A stretch of DNA of 64,000 nt from Schizophyllum amplum (Eukaryota; Basidiomycota; Agaricomycetes; Agaricales; Schizophyllaceae). Position 1 is the first letter of the stretch; each line of letters begins with the position of its first letter. Under the pieces are notes generated by a model. It did no database searches, was not told where the DNA came from, and saw only the letters and a program-made list of their open reading frames with translations. Made by a program: the position numbers and the translations under genes. Shown piece after piece: positions 22,581-33,871 of this stretch. The stretch spans positions 62,001 to 126,000 of the forward strand of contig VDMD01000063.1 in the NCBI GenBank assembly GCA_007026445.1, read 5' to 3'.

Positions 22581-22737
22581 GATGTCTATAAGAAGGATCA
22601 GACGTTTATTGTGGCGCTTGCGCTTTTTCGGCATGAGAGATTCGAACCTAAATTGCTTCGGCGTGTTTTTGTGGCACGCATCGACTGAATGGCGTGCTTG
22701 CCACGAATGCGGTGCGTGGGCGTTCCTATTGTTCTGC
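22581..22737 (-). promoter_or_regulatory. Three-block family promoter, copy at member 3
   Basis: Read on the minus strand in order: block 1, GCAGAACAATAGGAACGCCC (22737-22712); block 2, GTGCCACAAA followed by AACACGCCG (22677-22659); block 3, GCGCCACAATA, then CGTCTGAT and CTTATAGACAT (22620-22581), the last part TATA-like. The same three blocks lie in the same order upstream of members 5 and 6. The start codon is about 150 bases beyond block 3. Confidence 0.6.
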
Positions 22738-23049
22738 AATTGGGCTTCCATTGGTCCTAGCGAGGGCGCGCCGCAGCACCTATGTCGACTTGCATAGCTT
22801 CTCCCGTGGGGTTGCGCAGCTTCTCCCGCTAGGTCGCGTATAACCTGTTGAAAAGCTGTTCAGAATGATAGAACGCGCAGGAATGTTCGAATCGTATTTG
22901 CGGCGCGGTCATCGACGACTTCTTATATGGTACATGGGTATTGAATTTCAGACAATAGAGAAAAATGATCAGCAGCACAAGGACGACAGCGCGGAACACA
23001 CCGGAAGACAAGTAATCCTTCGAAGTTTAACCACCGCACGTACTGATAG
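22738..23049. other. Intergenic region
   Basis: About 310 bp between the distal promoter of member 3 and the stop of member 4. No gene recognised; 'cttctcccg(t/c)' occurs twice at about 22799-22830. Confidence 0.35.
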
Positions 23050-24012
23050 TCAACCCTTGAAATGCCTCGGAATGAACCTCGCCAGCATGGCGAGCACCAC
23101 CACGACGGCAAGCCCGACATGTAACACAGCCCAACCCAGCAGACTCGATTTCAGCCCGTCCACAACGGTTTGCGCGATGGTGCTGTCGTCATCCACGTGC
23201 GTGCCCTGCATGCCAAGCGGCAAAAACCCGGCCCAGATCCCCACACCAACGGCGAAGAAGAGGGAAACGAGCAAGTAAACGGCGGCGTCCGCCACAATTG
23301 TGGCCCAGACCTGGATCTTGGCTCTCGCGCCCCACCGGTCAAGCACAAAATTCTCGAACCGACGGCGGGCGGGGCCGAACATGAGGTCGCGCGGGGCCAC
23401 GACCTCGTTGATGAGGAAGATCCCGCAGGGTATGAGGAAGGCTAATGCGCCGCCGACGGCGCCGCTTTGCGCGACTGGGGCAGGGCGGGCGGGCGGCGTC
23501 GCTGTGCTGGTCTGTGAAGTGTCGCTCGCAGTTACCCAGTCCAGCAGGGGCTTTCCGACAAGCATAAGGACAGCACCGGCGCCGGCGGCGCAGCCCGTGG
23601 CTAGTAGCATTGAGAGGAGCGATAGGAACGCGGACCCCGTTTTCTTGAAGAAAGAGTGCACGGCGCTGGGTCGTGGACGGCGGTGATTTCGGTCACGTTG
23701 AATCTGGTGATCAGGCGCTTGGAGATCATGATCGTGCTCTCCGGTGACAGAGGCACGCCTTGCCTCCGGATCGGGCGTTGGTTCGGGGCGTCTATAACGG
23801 ATATTGACCTCGGTTGGACGAGAGGGTCTGTGACGAGGGTGCCGCGTCGCCTCATTCGAAGTGCGTCTCAGAGAGTGCGCTGAGTTATGGGATTGATGCG
23901 TGCTAGAGCGTGACACCCGGGTGCGTGCGGGAGGCGGAGAAAGCGGAAGATACGCCTGAGTATCTGGCGGCACACAGCTGGGCGCAGAGTGGTGCACGTA
24001 CGCCTGAGGCAT
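23050..24012 (-). CDS. Multi-helix membrane protein, divergent family member 4
   Basis: Single exon, 320 aa. Residues 1-115 are hydrophilic and rich in Arg, Pro, Ser and His. Predicted helices: FLSLLSMLLATGCAAGAGAVLMLVGKPLL, then GAVGGALAFLIPCGIFLINE, then VWATIVADAAVYLLVSLFFAVGVGIW, then SSLLGWAVLHVGLAVVVVLAML. LMLVGKPLL followed by a polar insert and SGAVGGALAFLIP matches the LVGQxxLL...GAVGG...P core of the other members. The second half is more diverged and has an insert between helices 2 and 3 (NEVVAPRDLMFGPARRR). I place it in the same family with lower confidence. Function unknown. Confidence 0.62.
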   Translation of the reverse strand: MPQAYVHHSAPSCVPPDTQAYLPLSPPPARTRVSRSSTHQSHNSAHSLRRTSNEATRHPRHRPSRPTEVNIRYRRPEPTPDPEARRASVTGEHDHDLQAPDHQIQRDRNHRRPRPSAVHSFFKKTGSAFLSLLSMLLATGCAAGAGAVLMLVGKPLLDWVTASDTSQTSTATPPARPAPVAQSGAVGGALAFLIPCGIFLINEVVAPRDLMFGPARRRFENFVLDRWGARAKIQVWATIVADAAVYLLVSLFFAVGVGIWAGFLPLGMQGTHVDDDSTIAQTVVDGLKSSLLGWAVLHVGLAVVVVLAMLARFIPRHFKG

Positions 24013-24705
24013 GCTGTCTGTGCGGCAAGGAGTGAGTGTAATAATGATATGGGTAGTCAGCCTACGACTGGTCTTTATAAGAGGGGCAAGAAGACGGACC
24101 CGCTATTGTAGTGCCGTTGAAGCCGCGTTAGCACAACAAAACATCCGAATAGGGAACAATAGACGTACTTGACGAAGCATTGAATTGGATGCATGGGGTA
24201 GTTACTAGTTAAACGTCGAAACAGCCCAACGGTGATTCGAAAATGGGCCCTGAATAAGAATCAAGTCTCGTGGAAGTCAAGGGCTTTGCACTGAGACTTC
24301 GCTGAGATTCTGCAATTTTAAAACCCCAGCGAAATTAGTCGCCATCTTCCACCACTTGATATTTGATAGGAACATAAGCTGCCTCAAGCTGGAGCTGGGT
24401 TCGAGCTAAAGGTCCGCACCAAACACACAATGGAAGTTTCTGTCATGAACGAGAAATCGAGCGTCGAGAGCCATGCTGGGAACGCACGTGAGCATGGGGT
24501 GCCACGCGACCGCCACACGATGAGTCGGGTTTGATTCCGTCGAGCACCGTCACCGTCAACACAACAGGTTCCATAGTTGCTCTTGACCATCACCATTGTC
24601 TTGAAACCTCTGCTGCCTCTCCTGCGTTGTCTTACTGGAACCGACTCTACAGTTCCTCTGCTGTCAAGCCTAAATTTTGTGACAGCGCCCTTTTGTACCC
24701 AGTCC
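24013..24705. promoter_or_regulatory. Divergent promoter region of member 4 and the RING gene
   Basis: A minus-strand TTATAAAG element at about 24073-24080 lies about 60 bases before the start of member 4 and is a good TATA box. On the plus side, the RING gene start at 24706 is preceded by TC-rich DNA with several in-frame non-ATG codons; the first ATG in the frame is taken as the start. No additional gene seen in the 690 bp. Confidence 0.45.
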
Positions 24706-27700
24706 ATGTCATCCCCGCCACCGCCCCAATTGCAGCTCGATATCCCATCGAATTCCACCTCCTTCAAGCGTTCTTTCGGACAATTGGGTATCGATATTGA
24801 GGACGACCCGTCCCGCGGCACCTCCAATGATCGCGATCACGATCACGACCGCGAGGCCAAGAGGGCTCGCAGCGCGAGCGTCGTAGGCGACGGCATCAAT
24901 GACACGACCAGTTCAGACGAAGAAAGGGCCGGCCCCTCATACGCTGGTCCTAGCAACAGCTACGGGACTACAAGGAGGGACAGCGGACGGGCCTTAGCGC
25001 CGTCACCGCCTGCGATGTCGCTGGTTGATGACGAGGACAATAGGTGCGTGGTTTGTAAGGGTGTACAACTGTGCTACGTTGCTGACATCACATTCTTCAA
25101 CAGCATGGCGAGCTATTCTGGCATGAGCAGGAATAACGGCCAGTCAGGCCTCTCCAGTACCCGTCCTCACGATACACCCCCACGGTTGCCGACACCACCC
25201 ATGCTCGACATCGATATGCCTGCCGCCGATGTACCATTGTCTGAGGAGGTCCTTCGTCCCTTCAATTCACCTACACCAACCCTTTCTCATCCCTTGAGTG
25301 AAGAAGTCTCTCACAGGTCCGCCTTCGACACCGCTATATCTGCGCTTCGTAGTCCAGCCTCTCCGCCTCCAGTACTACCACCTCTCACGCTCCCCACAAA
25401 CGAATCTCTCACTTCCGAGCCACCCCCTCGCGTTGACTTGCCGACAAACGAGTGGCCGGCCCTCCGCGAAAGTGAAATCGGGTCTTTCCACAGCCATCTC
25501 AGCTCAGCACTGGACTTTCTCCGTCACGACGAGCCTAGCACTACTCGAACGGCTGGACCTCCCGGCCGCGCAGCCACCCATCAGGAGGGCTCCAGCACCC
25601 GTCAGCGTGTCTCTGACTTTCAGGAGCGCGCCGCCGAGCTGCGTGAGCGCAGCGATCGTGCCGTGCGTGCGCACCGGGAGCGCCGCTTGCCAGAGCGGCG
25701 CCGGTTCGGCCCTTCCATCGACGAACACCCGCCGAGACTTCCTTTGCCGCACCTGAGCGAGCCCCCTACGCTGCCCTTGCCACACATCAACGAAGATGAC
25801 CGTGACTCTTTCATGAGGGACTACGAGCACCTCCTGCGCCGCTATGGCGTAGGCAGTTCCGGCGATGGACGACGCGATGCGACTGCGAGAGACGCTGACC
25901 GTTTCGACGACTCTTTCCATGATCCCCCTCCATCGCTTCAGCTGCCGAGTCGTCGCCGTCCGCGCTCTCCGTCCCCTCCCCGCGCAGTGGCTCCGTCGTC
26001 GGTGTCCGAATTTCTGGTCAATCCCAATCTCACTCCTCTGGGCAGCCGTCCCAGCCGGCCAGAGCCGTTCAGCCTCGACCGCAGCCGGCGAGCCCTAACT
26101 GTAGCAAACAGCCGCGGGGTCACTTACTCTGGTACCGACAGACCTGAGACGACTAGCCGGGAAAGCACACAGGCGTACTTGCGTGAGATCCAGCGGGACT
26201 TGGTCCAACGATTGTCGGACGTCGACGCCGCCTACCCAACGAGACCCGCGGAGCGCGGAGATCGCGAACCGGCGCCCTCGTCGCCGTACAGTGATTCATA
26301 TCCCGCTCGTGACACGTCTGTCTCTTCGTCGAGTCGCTTTCATACGTCTGCGAATTTCCAGCGAGCGCCCTGGATCGACGGTGACGCGCAGCGAGCGCGC
26401 ATTGCTAGGATGCAGGAGCAACGGCGCTCACTGCTTGCCATGATTGCTGGGCACGAGCTAGAATTGGAGCGCCCTGCCGGGTCTGAGCCGCGGCCGGTGT
26501 CCTATGATGTGCGTCGCGATTCCTTGGGTGGGGATCTGCGCGGTGGGAGCCGGGAGAGTCGTGCTATCAGTCGGGATAGACGTTCGACAAGCCGAGGAAT
26601 GCAGGTCCGGACGGATTCTGGGCCTGAGGACCTCGCATCTTCGTCGCGCTTGGGAAGCACAACAGCATCCGACTCGTCAACTGCTGCACATGTACGAAGG
26701 GACGACGACCGACCTCAGGATCGCGCAATGAATGAAGATTCAGCTCGTCGACATGCCCTTGCACGGGAACTCCTCAGCTCGAGCTTCTTCCCAGATTATC
26801 GCCCATCCGCTCCTGCACCCCGGCCACTCCCCGCACTCTTTGGCGATCGCACTACGGGGCGCGATCTGCCGATGTCCTCGTCGATGGATTCGCTCGATCC
26901 CGAGAGCAGTCGCGCTCGTGCGGTGAGGCATGTGCTAGAGAGCATACGCTCGCATGTATCGCCTACCACGACGGATAGGGACAATTCGCCGCCCCTGCCG
27001 CCGCCGGACCTCGGACACCCCTTCGACGCTGCCATGTCCGGCCCAGCGGTAGGCCCAACGGCCGACTCTGCAATGGTCGTAGATCCTCCGAACATTGATA
27101 CCGACGTGACGATGCGAGATGATGAGAGCACGGAGGAAGAGGAGCGACTCAGCATGATGGGAGTGCTTCCGTCCTTCGAAAGCACCAGTTCCGGCTTTCA
27201 ACGAGATCTTTCGCCGGTTCGTCCGGTACCGCCAGTCGGCCACGACACCAGTGCTCTGCCGCCCGTTGCGGACGAAGGCTCATCCGCTACACTTCTTCGC
27301 ACCGGACGATTCCCTCGCACGGGTGATGAGGGTTCCTTGTCGAGCCTAGGACGGCCGGACTACCTCCAGCATCTCCATCGCCCTCGAGGGCTCGCCTGGG
27401 AAACGGATCGAGCTCGGGCGTTGCGAGGAGACGATGAAGATCGGCAGCCAGGGTGGCGCCCCGTGCTAATGCCAGCCAGTTGGGATCAACCGGGCCCACG
27501 GCCGTCTGCAGGGTCACAACCGTCTGACAACGACGAGAGTCTGCGGTTACCACGTCGGTTGCATGAGTCTGTCAGTTCTAGAGAAGCAAGACCACGGACG
27601 CGGCAGTTTGACGCACGGGATTTTGCGCCGGGGCCGTTCCGTTCGACAATGCAGAGGCTTGCGGACAATTCGGCGCGGTCAGATAATGTGCGAAGGCAAT

Positions 27701-30110
27701 CATATCACGTCCCTCAACCGCCGAGAGAAGCAACGTCTGCAGCCCCTGGAACGTCCACGTCCTTGCGACCACCGAGCATTCCTCCTCTGGATATCCAGGG
27801 TGGCGAGGATGTGCTGCTACAAAGGGTATGCTCTCTATTCATGCGATAGTATTATACTGATACCTCAAACTGTAGGTCTTGCTAGAATCTTTTGCTAGCA
27901 GCCGCCAAGGTGCCCCGGAGCGCGATCCAGGCGCCGACAGTGGAGGCTCTACTCAGAGGTCGCATCCATCACGTCCGTCCGTGTCTTCCTCGCGGCGGGA
28001 GGACGGATCTGTCGTTGAGGACGCCCCCATGTCAATGAACCTCACGAATGTTGCAGACTGGTATCCCGACTCTTTCGATTCATCTTCCTTGGCGGATAGG
28101 TCCAGGCGCTTGATGAGGCAGTTAATCAGGAATTCGGACACGGCGTCTTCGAGCACGGTGCCCAATACGCGGATTCATCCCTCCCGGGATGCCCAGCTTC
28201 CACTGCGCCGCGCTCGTAGTCCTCCACGGCGTCCTACGCTTCGCTCAGCCATGGCAGCTTCGGACGAGACTTCTCGCCCTACGGGGGCATCTGCATCTGC
28301 GCTCGAAGACAGGTTGACGGGCCTTTACGACCGGGTCGGTCACACCAGGCGTTTGCACGACTACCTCACCACGCGGTCGCGCTTGCCTGCGTCGCGTCTG
28401 GATCAACCTCAACCAGCACCTGTAACTGCCCCCCAAGGGTCAAGCGCGCAGGAGAGCGATTCGACGGTTGAGATAGATGCGCTGCGCTCCGACGGCAGAA
28501 ATGCTCCGCGTTCTCGGCAGTTGGTAGAGCTCTTTCGGCGAGAGCACGACGGCCCACCAGGGATGGCCCGCGGTGACCGCGCTAGAGTGCAACGGCGTCC
28601 GATCCGACACATTCGTGACCCGATGCTAGATGACTTCATGGTGCGTGTACTTCACTTCATGCACGTATCTACCCATCCGAGCCTTTTGCAGAGCGACTTC
28701 GACTTCGGTACCAGAATATCTTCCGAGGATTTCCTTCGTTTACCTGGCAGCTTGGGGGGCGTGCCTCGCGGTGCTCCTCCGCAATTGGTACAGGAACTTG
28801 AGAGCGCGCAATACAAGGATTGGAAGACGCAAGACAGCGACATTCATTGCCCTATTTGTTTGGACGATGTGAGTTTGTCTTGCCGCAAGTAATTCTTACT
28901 CACCCGGTCGTACAGTACAACCCCGAAGACCCCGTCACAAAGCTTTCCGGGTGCTCTCATTGGCTTCACAAAGATTGCCTTCAGGTAATTTCCTCATCAT
29001 CAGAGTTCCGTGAAGAGTTGCTGATAACTACCTCAGCAATGGTTGCGCACTGCGAGTACATGTCCCGTATGCAGACAGTCACTCAAAGGTATTGAGCGTC
29101 GTTGTCCACGGCATTCCGTGGCAATGCGCGCTCCGCCACGGCCGATGGAAGTTATGCGCCTTCCCCGCCCTCATGGACCGGAGAGCCTACCGACCAACCG
29201 GACAACTCTAGTGGGCGGATCGATTGAGGCTACATCCAATCATCCGCGCTGGCGCAGACTGGACGAAGTACCTGCCCAATCGACCCCTGGAGGCGCATCG
29301 GAAACATCTACAGCACCGCCCACGCGCTTGAGGAGTGCTGTCGATGCCTTAAGGGCAGACCTTCCTCCGCGTCCTTGGGCTCGCCCTGACCAGAGAACAG
29401 AGAACAGCGCGCTCCCGGCATCCATATCACGTCGACCACCCCCATTGCCCAGCAGCTCGGATTCGTTGCGCTTGAATCGAAGTCGACCAGCAGGCGGAGA
29501 TCAGAGCGACGACCGCCCGCCTCGACGATCCGTGGCCGCCACGTTTACCTATGATCATGGTGATCTCGACTCAATGACATGGCTCGACACCATCATGCGC
29601 TCCGAGTCAGGCCTTCCTGAGACCGCGCAAGGCGTTCAAAGCACGACGGCTGGGGCTACGGCAGCTGCTCCCGCACCGCACACGTCGAACGATGCTGGTA
29701 CAGCATCCTCTACCGCAAATATACGGGTGGCCGTTAGCGGCGAACTTTCGTCCCAGCCCGATGATCATTTGACCCAGTCCGACGAGCAGCGGCTGCGTCC
29801 TTCCGGCGTCGTCCATCCGAACCAATCCGGCGTAAACTCTGCTACTGACGTTGGCATGTCGTCAATCGCGGTGGATTCCGACGCTGCCGTCCAGGACCGT
29901 GATAGCGGAGCAGCAGAAGAACCGAGCCAGATGGTCGAAGTCAGGAGTGCACAAGACGAAGTAGCGCGAGCGGTCCAGCTCGTGTCAGATGGGGTTGAAC
30001 GGTCACTGGAAGACGGTGACCTGCCGACAGACGAGCGCGACACGGAACGCGATGCGAACGAAACTGATGATAGCTACTTGACACGGCTTTACCGTAGGTT
30101 TTACTCGTAA
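24706..30110 (+). CDS. Large RING-H2 protein, predicted E3 ubiquitin ligase (1731 aa)
   Basis: Five exons (24706-25043, 25104-27825, 27876-28868, 28916-28984, 29037-30110), all junctions in frame. Residues 1-1340 are mostly disordered: Arg/Ser/Pro/Asp-rich with a nuclear-type basic patch (REAKRARS) early. The RING-H2 is CPICLDD (Cys1345, Cys1348), GCSHWLHKDCLQ (Cys1364, His1366, His1369, Cys1372), QWL with Trp1376, and CPVC (Cys1383, Cys1386). This is a complete C3H2C3 zinc set, and Trp1376 is where E2 enzymes usually dock. It is split over three exons. About 345 disordered residues follow. It probably ubiquitinates unknown substrates, with specificity from the tails. Intron 1 is 60 nt with no stop in frame, so retention would add 20 residues including three Cys. 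Confidence 0.88.
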
Positions 30111-30729
30111 AGCAAACAGGTGCGCATGGGTTGCTTTGCGAAGACTTGCTGCAAACGCGGTGACTGACGTGCTAGATCTCTCAGGATCGCATGTTTGGAA
30201 CGTTGTAACTCATATCCCACCGCAAGGCTCAAGGAACGACAGTTTCACGACGACCTGGCTGGCCGGGCACTGTACAACATATCATCCCTCGCTATATCCA
30301 ATTTCTTCCCTAACTTATCTCAAATGTCGCACACGGTCCTTTGTTCTCTCGTCCAATACAAACAATTCCATCCACGTTGCCCTTTCTTCTTGTGATCGTG
30401 GCTCGTTATGCGATTATCGCTGGGAATCTACTGATCATTTGCGCCCCAGATCGTACTCAGCTTTTGTGTCTAGTCCCCAAGTCTTATCCAACGACCGTCC
30501 TCACCTTATAGTGAAGAACAGCATGAAAGGTTAGTTTGGGCTTCCTTTTCCTGCTCTTCCTTCATGATTCAGCGTACAGCACGCTTCTTTCCTTCCACGT
30601 CGTGGCATGTTCTGGATCATCTTTCAATGTTTTTTTCCGATTGCATCTGTCGCTACCACACTCTAAAACTCAAAGAACGTTTGACTGACGCAATCAGCTG
30701 AAGACGTGCGTAGCATGGGGCGCCCACAC
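30111..30729. other. Intergenic region
   Basis: About 620 bp downstream of the RING gene. A pyrimidine-rich stretch at 30280-30420 suits its 3' UTR. No gene recognised. Confidence 0.4.
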
Positions 30730-30900
30730 GCAGAACAAAAGGAACGCCCACAGATTGCGTTTGAGGCACATCAGACATGCAATTCGTCCAGTGCCACAAA
30801 GTAGTCCATCCCAGCGGCAGACGCGCAGCAATACCCAAAGGTGCGTATTCCCATGCCACGAAAGAAAGCCGCCGCGTTTTTGCGCCACATATGCGCAAGA
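30730..30900 (+). promoter_or_regulatory. Three-block family promoter, copy at member 5
   Basis: Block 1, GCAGAACAAAAGGAACGCCC (30730-30749); block 2, GTGCCACAAA (30791-30800); block 3, GCGCCACATATGCGC (30882-30896). Order matches members 3 and 6, though the TATA-like part of block 3 is weaker here (a 'gcttttagag' stretch at about 30908). The start codon follows about 130 bases later. Confidence 0.55.
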
Positions 30901-31028
30901 TGGATTGCTTTTAGAGAGCCGGGATCAAAGCGAGAGCCCACCTTCCGCTGCCCGCATATCACGGTTGGTGGCCTAGGCAGCGCGCTCGTACATTTATCTG
31001 ACACATTGTTCCAGGAGATTGGACCACC

Positions 31029-31913
31029 ATGTCGCCAGATGCGCAACATCAGCTTCTCGTTGACGCTCCTCAGCAGTCCGTCGTTGCTGCCAGTGCCGCG
31101 CCTGTGGCGGGACAGCAACAGCTCTCTGTGCCATCCGAACGCTCCTCTTCCGAACGAAACCCAACCGCCCCTCGCGCGTCGTACAGGATCCCTCCTTTCA
31201 TGAAGCGTATGCGCCTCCCGCCGCCGCAGCTCGCAGGCACCATTGTCGCCCGACTCAAGACAATATTGCAGACTCGTCACCCCAAAACATCGAACGTGGC
31301 GGCAGTAGAGCTGGGCAGCAATACGCCCCCACGCGGCGGCTCACCTCTTCCTCGAAGCAGTCCTGCTGCTGCAGACCTGGAGGCGAACAATACCACTGGA
31401 ACATATCCACAGCGTGTCGGTCGCATTCGCTATTGTGTCCGCGCGATGTTCGAGTGGATGGTCGGGCTCCTCCTCCTTCTCTGGGGGCTCATGCTGTTTA
31501 CTCTCCCATTCATCGACCACGCCGCGCAATGCGCCTTGGAGGGTGTCATCATCGTGATTATCGGCCAGCAGATACTCGTCGCCGCGCATGGCGAGGCCTC
31601 GGTGTGGGCGATCCCCTTGGTTTGGGCAGCGCGCTACGGAGCCGTCGGCGGCGCGGCCATGTCTCCACTAGGCTTCTCGTTGAGTTGCTGTTTCGTCGTG
31701 CAGGAAGTTTTCCTGCTGAGGCAGGTCTTGAATGTTGCGCTGTGCGCTGCCGCGGGTGCCGTTGGTTCTGCTATCCTTCGAGGGCATGGGAGAGAAGATG
31801 CGATGCTGTCCATGGGCCAGGCTGCGATTGCTGCGATGGTAGGAACCGCCGTGCTTGTCGTTCCTCTGCGACTCTTGGAGAGACTCTGCAAATATCTAGA
31901 AGATGATGACTAG
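31029..31913 (+). CDS. Glycine/alanine-rich four-helix membrane protein, family member 5
   Basis: Single exon, 294 aa, start in a good context (ccaccATG). The N-terminal 130 residues are Ser/Pro/Gln/Arg-rich with AAADLEANN in the place of DVEQG. The core: FEWMVGLLLLLWGLMLFTLPFI, then GVIIVIIGQQILVAAHGEAS, then WAARYGAVGGAAMSPLGFSL, then NVALCAAAGAVGSAILRGHG, then AMLSMGQAAIAAMVGTAVLV, ending in an acidic tail (YLEDDD). IGQQILVAAHGE and ARYGAVGGAAMSP are nearly shared with members 6 and 7. An extra N-terminal hydrophobic helix may make five membrane passes. Function unknown; membrane location inferred. Confidence 0.74.
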   Translation: MSPDAQHQLLVDAPQQSVVAASAAPVAGQQQLSVPSERSSSERNPTAPRASYRIPPFMKRMRLPPPQLAGTIVARLKTILQTRHPKTSNVAAVELGSNTPPRGGSPLPRSSPAAADLEANNTTGTYPQRVGRIRYCVRAMFEWMVGLLLLLWGLMLFTLPFIDHAAQCALEGVIIVIIGQQILVAAHGEASVWAIPLVWAARYGAVGGAAMSPLGFSLSCCFVVQEVFLLRQVLNVALCAAAGAVGSAILRGHGREDAMLSMGQAAIAAMVGTAVLVVPLRLLERLCKYLEDDD

Positions 31914-32520
31914 TAAAGTTGCAGCCGCACAGAGATATGACCTCTGTCCGCGGAGCAATGCATGTCAGCAACTCTATCTAGCAACTGGTATATACTCATC
32001 GCTTCCCCATTATTAGCCATCCAAGAATGACATGTTGAATAGAATAACATCACGTTCAGTACGTTCCTCCGCCAAGTCCGTCGTATCAAGTAGCAACAGG
32101 CATTCATGATGAGGATCTCGAACTTGCATCGTTATACGGCTGATGGCGATTGCCAGGCGAGGTGAAGCCAGACCTGTGGGCTCTATAGGGCAATACCGGG
32201 GCAACAGAGCATCGATATCAATGATCAAGAGACCCTGAACTTTTGACCACAAGGGCACGTGATTCATGGTGTCAGAAGTTCAGAACAATACCTTCCATTC
32301 TCGGCCTGCATCATGCGCTCTTGAACCTCACATATCACGGCGGATAAATCAGCGCATCGCACCCGTGTCTTCGATGCGGCATGACTCTCTGCGTTGTTCG
32401 TTCTGCTACCTGCTACACTTCCCAGGATGTTGACGGTCATACTTTAAAACTCAAACAGAGTTACACTGAAGGCAATCGTAATTCAGGCGAATGTAGGCGT
32501 CCAGCGAGGGGCGCCTACAC
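31914..32520. other. Intergenic region
   Basis: About 600 bp with no recognised gene. It lies between two family members; the last 60 bases (for example 'ttaaaactcaaa' near 32443) already align with DNA upstream of member 5 ('ctaaaactcaaa' near 30661), so the duplicated block extends at least this far. Confidence 0.4.
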
Positions 32521-32700
32521 GCAGAACAAAAGGACTGCCTACAGAGCGCTTCATGGCGCGTTCGACATGCAATCCATTCTGTGTCACGATAGCCTGCTCG
32601 GTGCCACAAAGACACGCCGGAGATACCCACAGGTGCGCGTTCCCGTGCCATGAAAGTGCAAGCGTGCCACAATATTCGTCTGATAGTTCTTATAGACATT
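32521..32700 (+). promoter_or_regulatory. Three-block family promoter, copy at member 6
   Basis: Block 1, GCAGAACAAAAGGACTGCCT (32521-32540); block 2, GTGCCACAAA then GACACGCCG (32601-32619); block 3, GCAAGCGTGCCACAATA, CGTCTGAT and TTCTTATAGACAT (32659-32700). Block 3 is nearly identical over about 40 bases to that of member 3 although the genes lie 10 kb apart on opposite strands. The start codon is about 95 bases after the TATA-like end. Confidence 0.62.
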
Positions 32701-32793
32701 AGTCTGCGGGGAGGTATGCGCATACCCGCGCCCTTCCCCTGCAAACTTCGCTCATCTCTCACCTCAGTGTACTCTTCAGGATCGCAGGCTACC

Positions 32794-33871
32794 ATGCTCG
32801 CCACGCCTGTCATGTCGAGGCTTGAGACGTCGGCGACTTCTCAGCTGCCTACAATTGAGCTCGAGCTCGAGCGCGGTCATGGCGCGCACAAGTTCTCACC
32901 AGCCATACAGAAGCAGCTCGGCGACCTCGCCAAGGGGGAGTCGGATGCTCCTATTCCGCACGAAACCCCAGCCCCGCCGACGCCGCGCACCAGACACGAC
33001 GCACAGCGTGCGGACAGTAGTAACGGACACCCTCCCCGTGTCCACGCGCCGCACACGCTTCCTGTCGCCGCTCAGCGGGCGCCTCCCGTCGCCGTGCCAC
33101 CGTCGTCGTTGTCCAACAGCCGTCGCTCGCGAGTATCCAATCTGCAGCCGTCGGCGCTCCCCGTCCGCGGGTCTGCGCTCGCCAGCAATGCTCTACCCCG
33201 GAGCCAACGACCTACAACGTTGGATGTGGAGCAGGGTAGCGGGGATGTCCCTCCTCCAACCGGTCCTCCGCCGCCTGTGACGACCGTCGGTGCGGGACAG
33301 GACGGTCGTCGTCCCCGTCGCGTTCAAGCTGGCGCCAAAATCAAGTTCATAAGGGCTGTCCTTAAGGTCAGAGCCTGCATCCAATGGCTGGCTGCGGAAC
33401 TCATCCTCGTCATTGTGGTGCCTGCTTTTGCTGCTCTGAGTGCCGCATTCGGTGCTCTCACCATCGTCGTTGGACAGCAGGTCATGCTTGTCGAGCATGG
33501 CGGAGCCTGGGTGGTCCCTGGCGCTTCTGCGGCGCGTATTGGCGCGGTCGGCGGAGCGATCCTTTCGCCGCTGATATTTTGCCTGCTGCTGGTAACGTAC
33601 AGGTACCTGTCTCATTCTTTGCACGGTAGCTATCGGCTTTGGTGCTTTTGCGGCCATAGGCGCGATTGGCGTTGCTGTACTGCAGCACGTAGTGGGACTC
33701 GAGGGCACCCTGTTATCCGTAGGTCAAGCTGTCGTCGCGGGACTAACTGGGTGGGGCCTCGTATTCTCTTGTGGTCTCGGATGTGTCTTTGTTCTTGCCG
33801 GCCTTTTTTATTGCACTTGCGCGAAGATTCCGATACGTCGGGAGTCATCTCGCAGCGAAGTTCCTTCTTGA
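32794..33871 (+). CDS. Glycine/alanine-rich four-helix membrane protein, family member 6, with one frame break
   Basis: The N-terminal 190 residues are Pro/Ser/Arg-rich and end in TTLDVEQGSGDVPPPTGPPPP, clearly the tail motif of member 3. The core has AALSAAFGALTIVVGQQVML, then GASAARIGAVGGAILSPLIF in the first frame. The second half (AIGFGAFAAIGAIGVAVLQ, LLSVGQAVVAGLTGWGLVF, then a Cys-rich hydrophobic end) is in the next frame and ends at 33869-33871. The switch needs one extra base between about 33590 and 33620; I could not find an intron of suitable length with GT-AG ends. If the first frame is followed instead, it runs to about 33921 without resembling the family. Either a real frameshift or an assembly error. 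Confidence 0.66.

Noticed and set aside
22630..22660. Sequence matching a tRNA B box (GGTTCGAATC) on the minus strand; also 'gccggttcgactc' near 41160
   Set aside because: No A box at the right distance and no cloverleaf can be folded; the first lies inside the conserved promoter.
22561..22797. ORF opposite the member-3 promoter (MSIRRIRRLLW...) resembling one opposite the member-6 promoter (MSIRTIRRILW...)
   Set aside because: The similarity is explained by conserved promoter block 3 on the other strand; the peptides diverge elsewhere and member 5 does not keep the frame. A tiny antisense gene is not fully excluded.
25504..26123. Long antisense ORFs within the RING gene
   Set aside because: Arg/Ser-rich shadow frames produced by the GC-rich codon use of the sense gene; no splice or promoter evidence.
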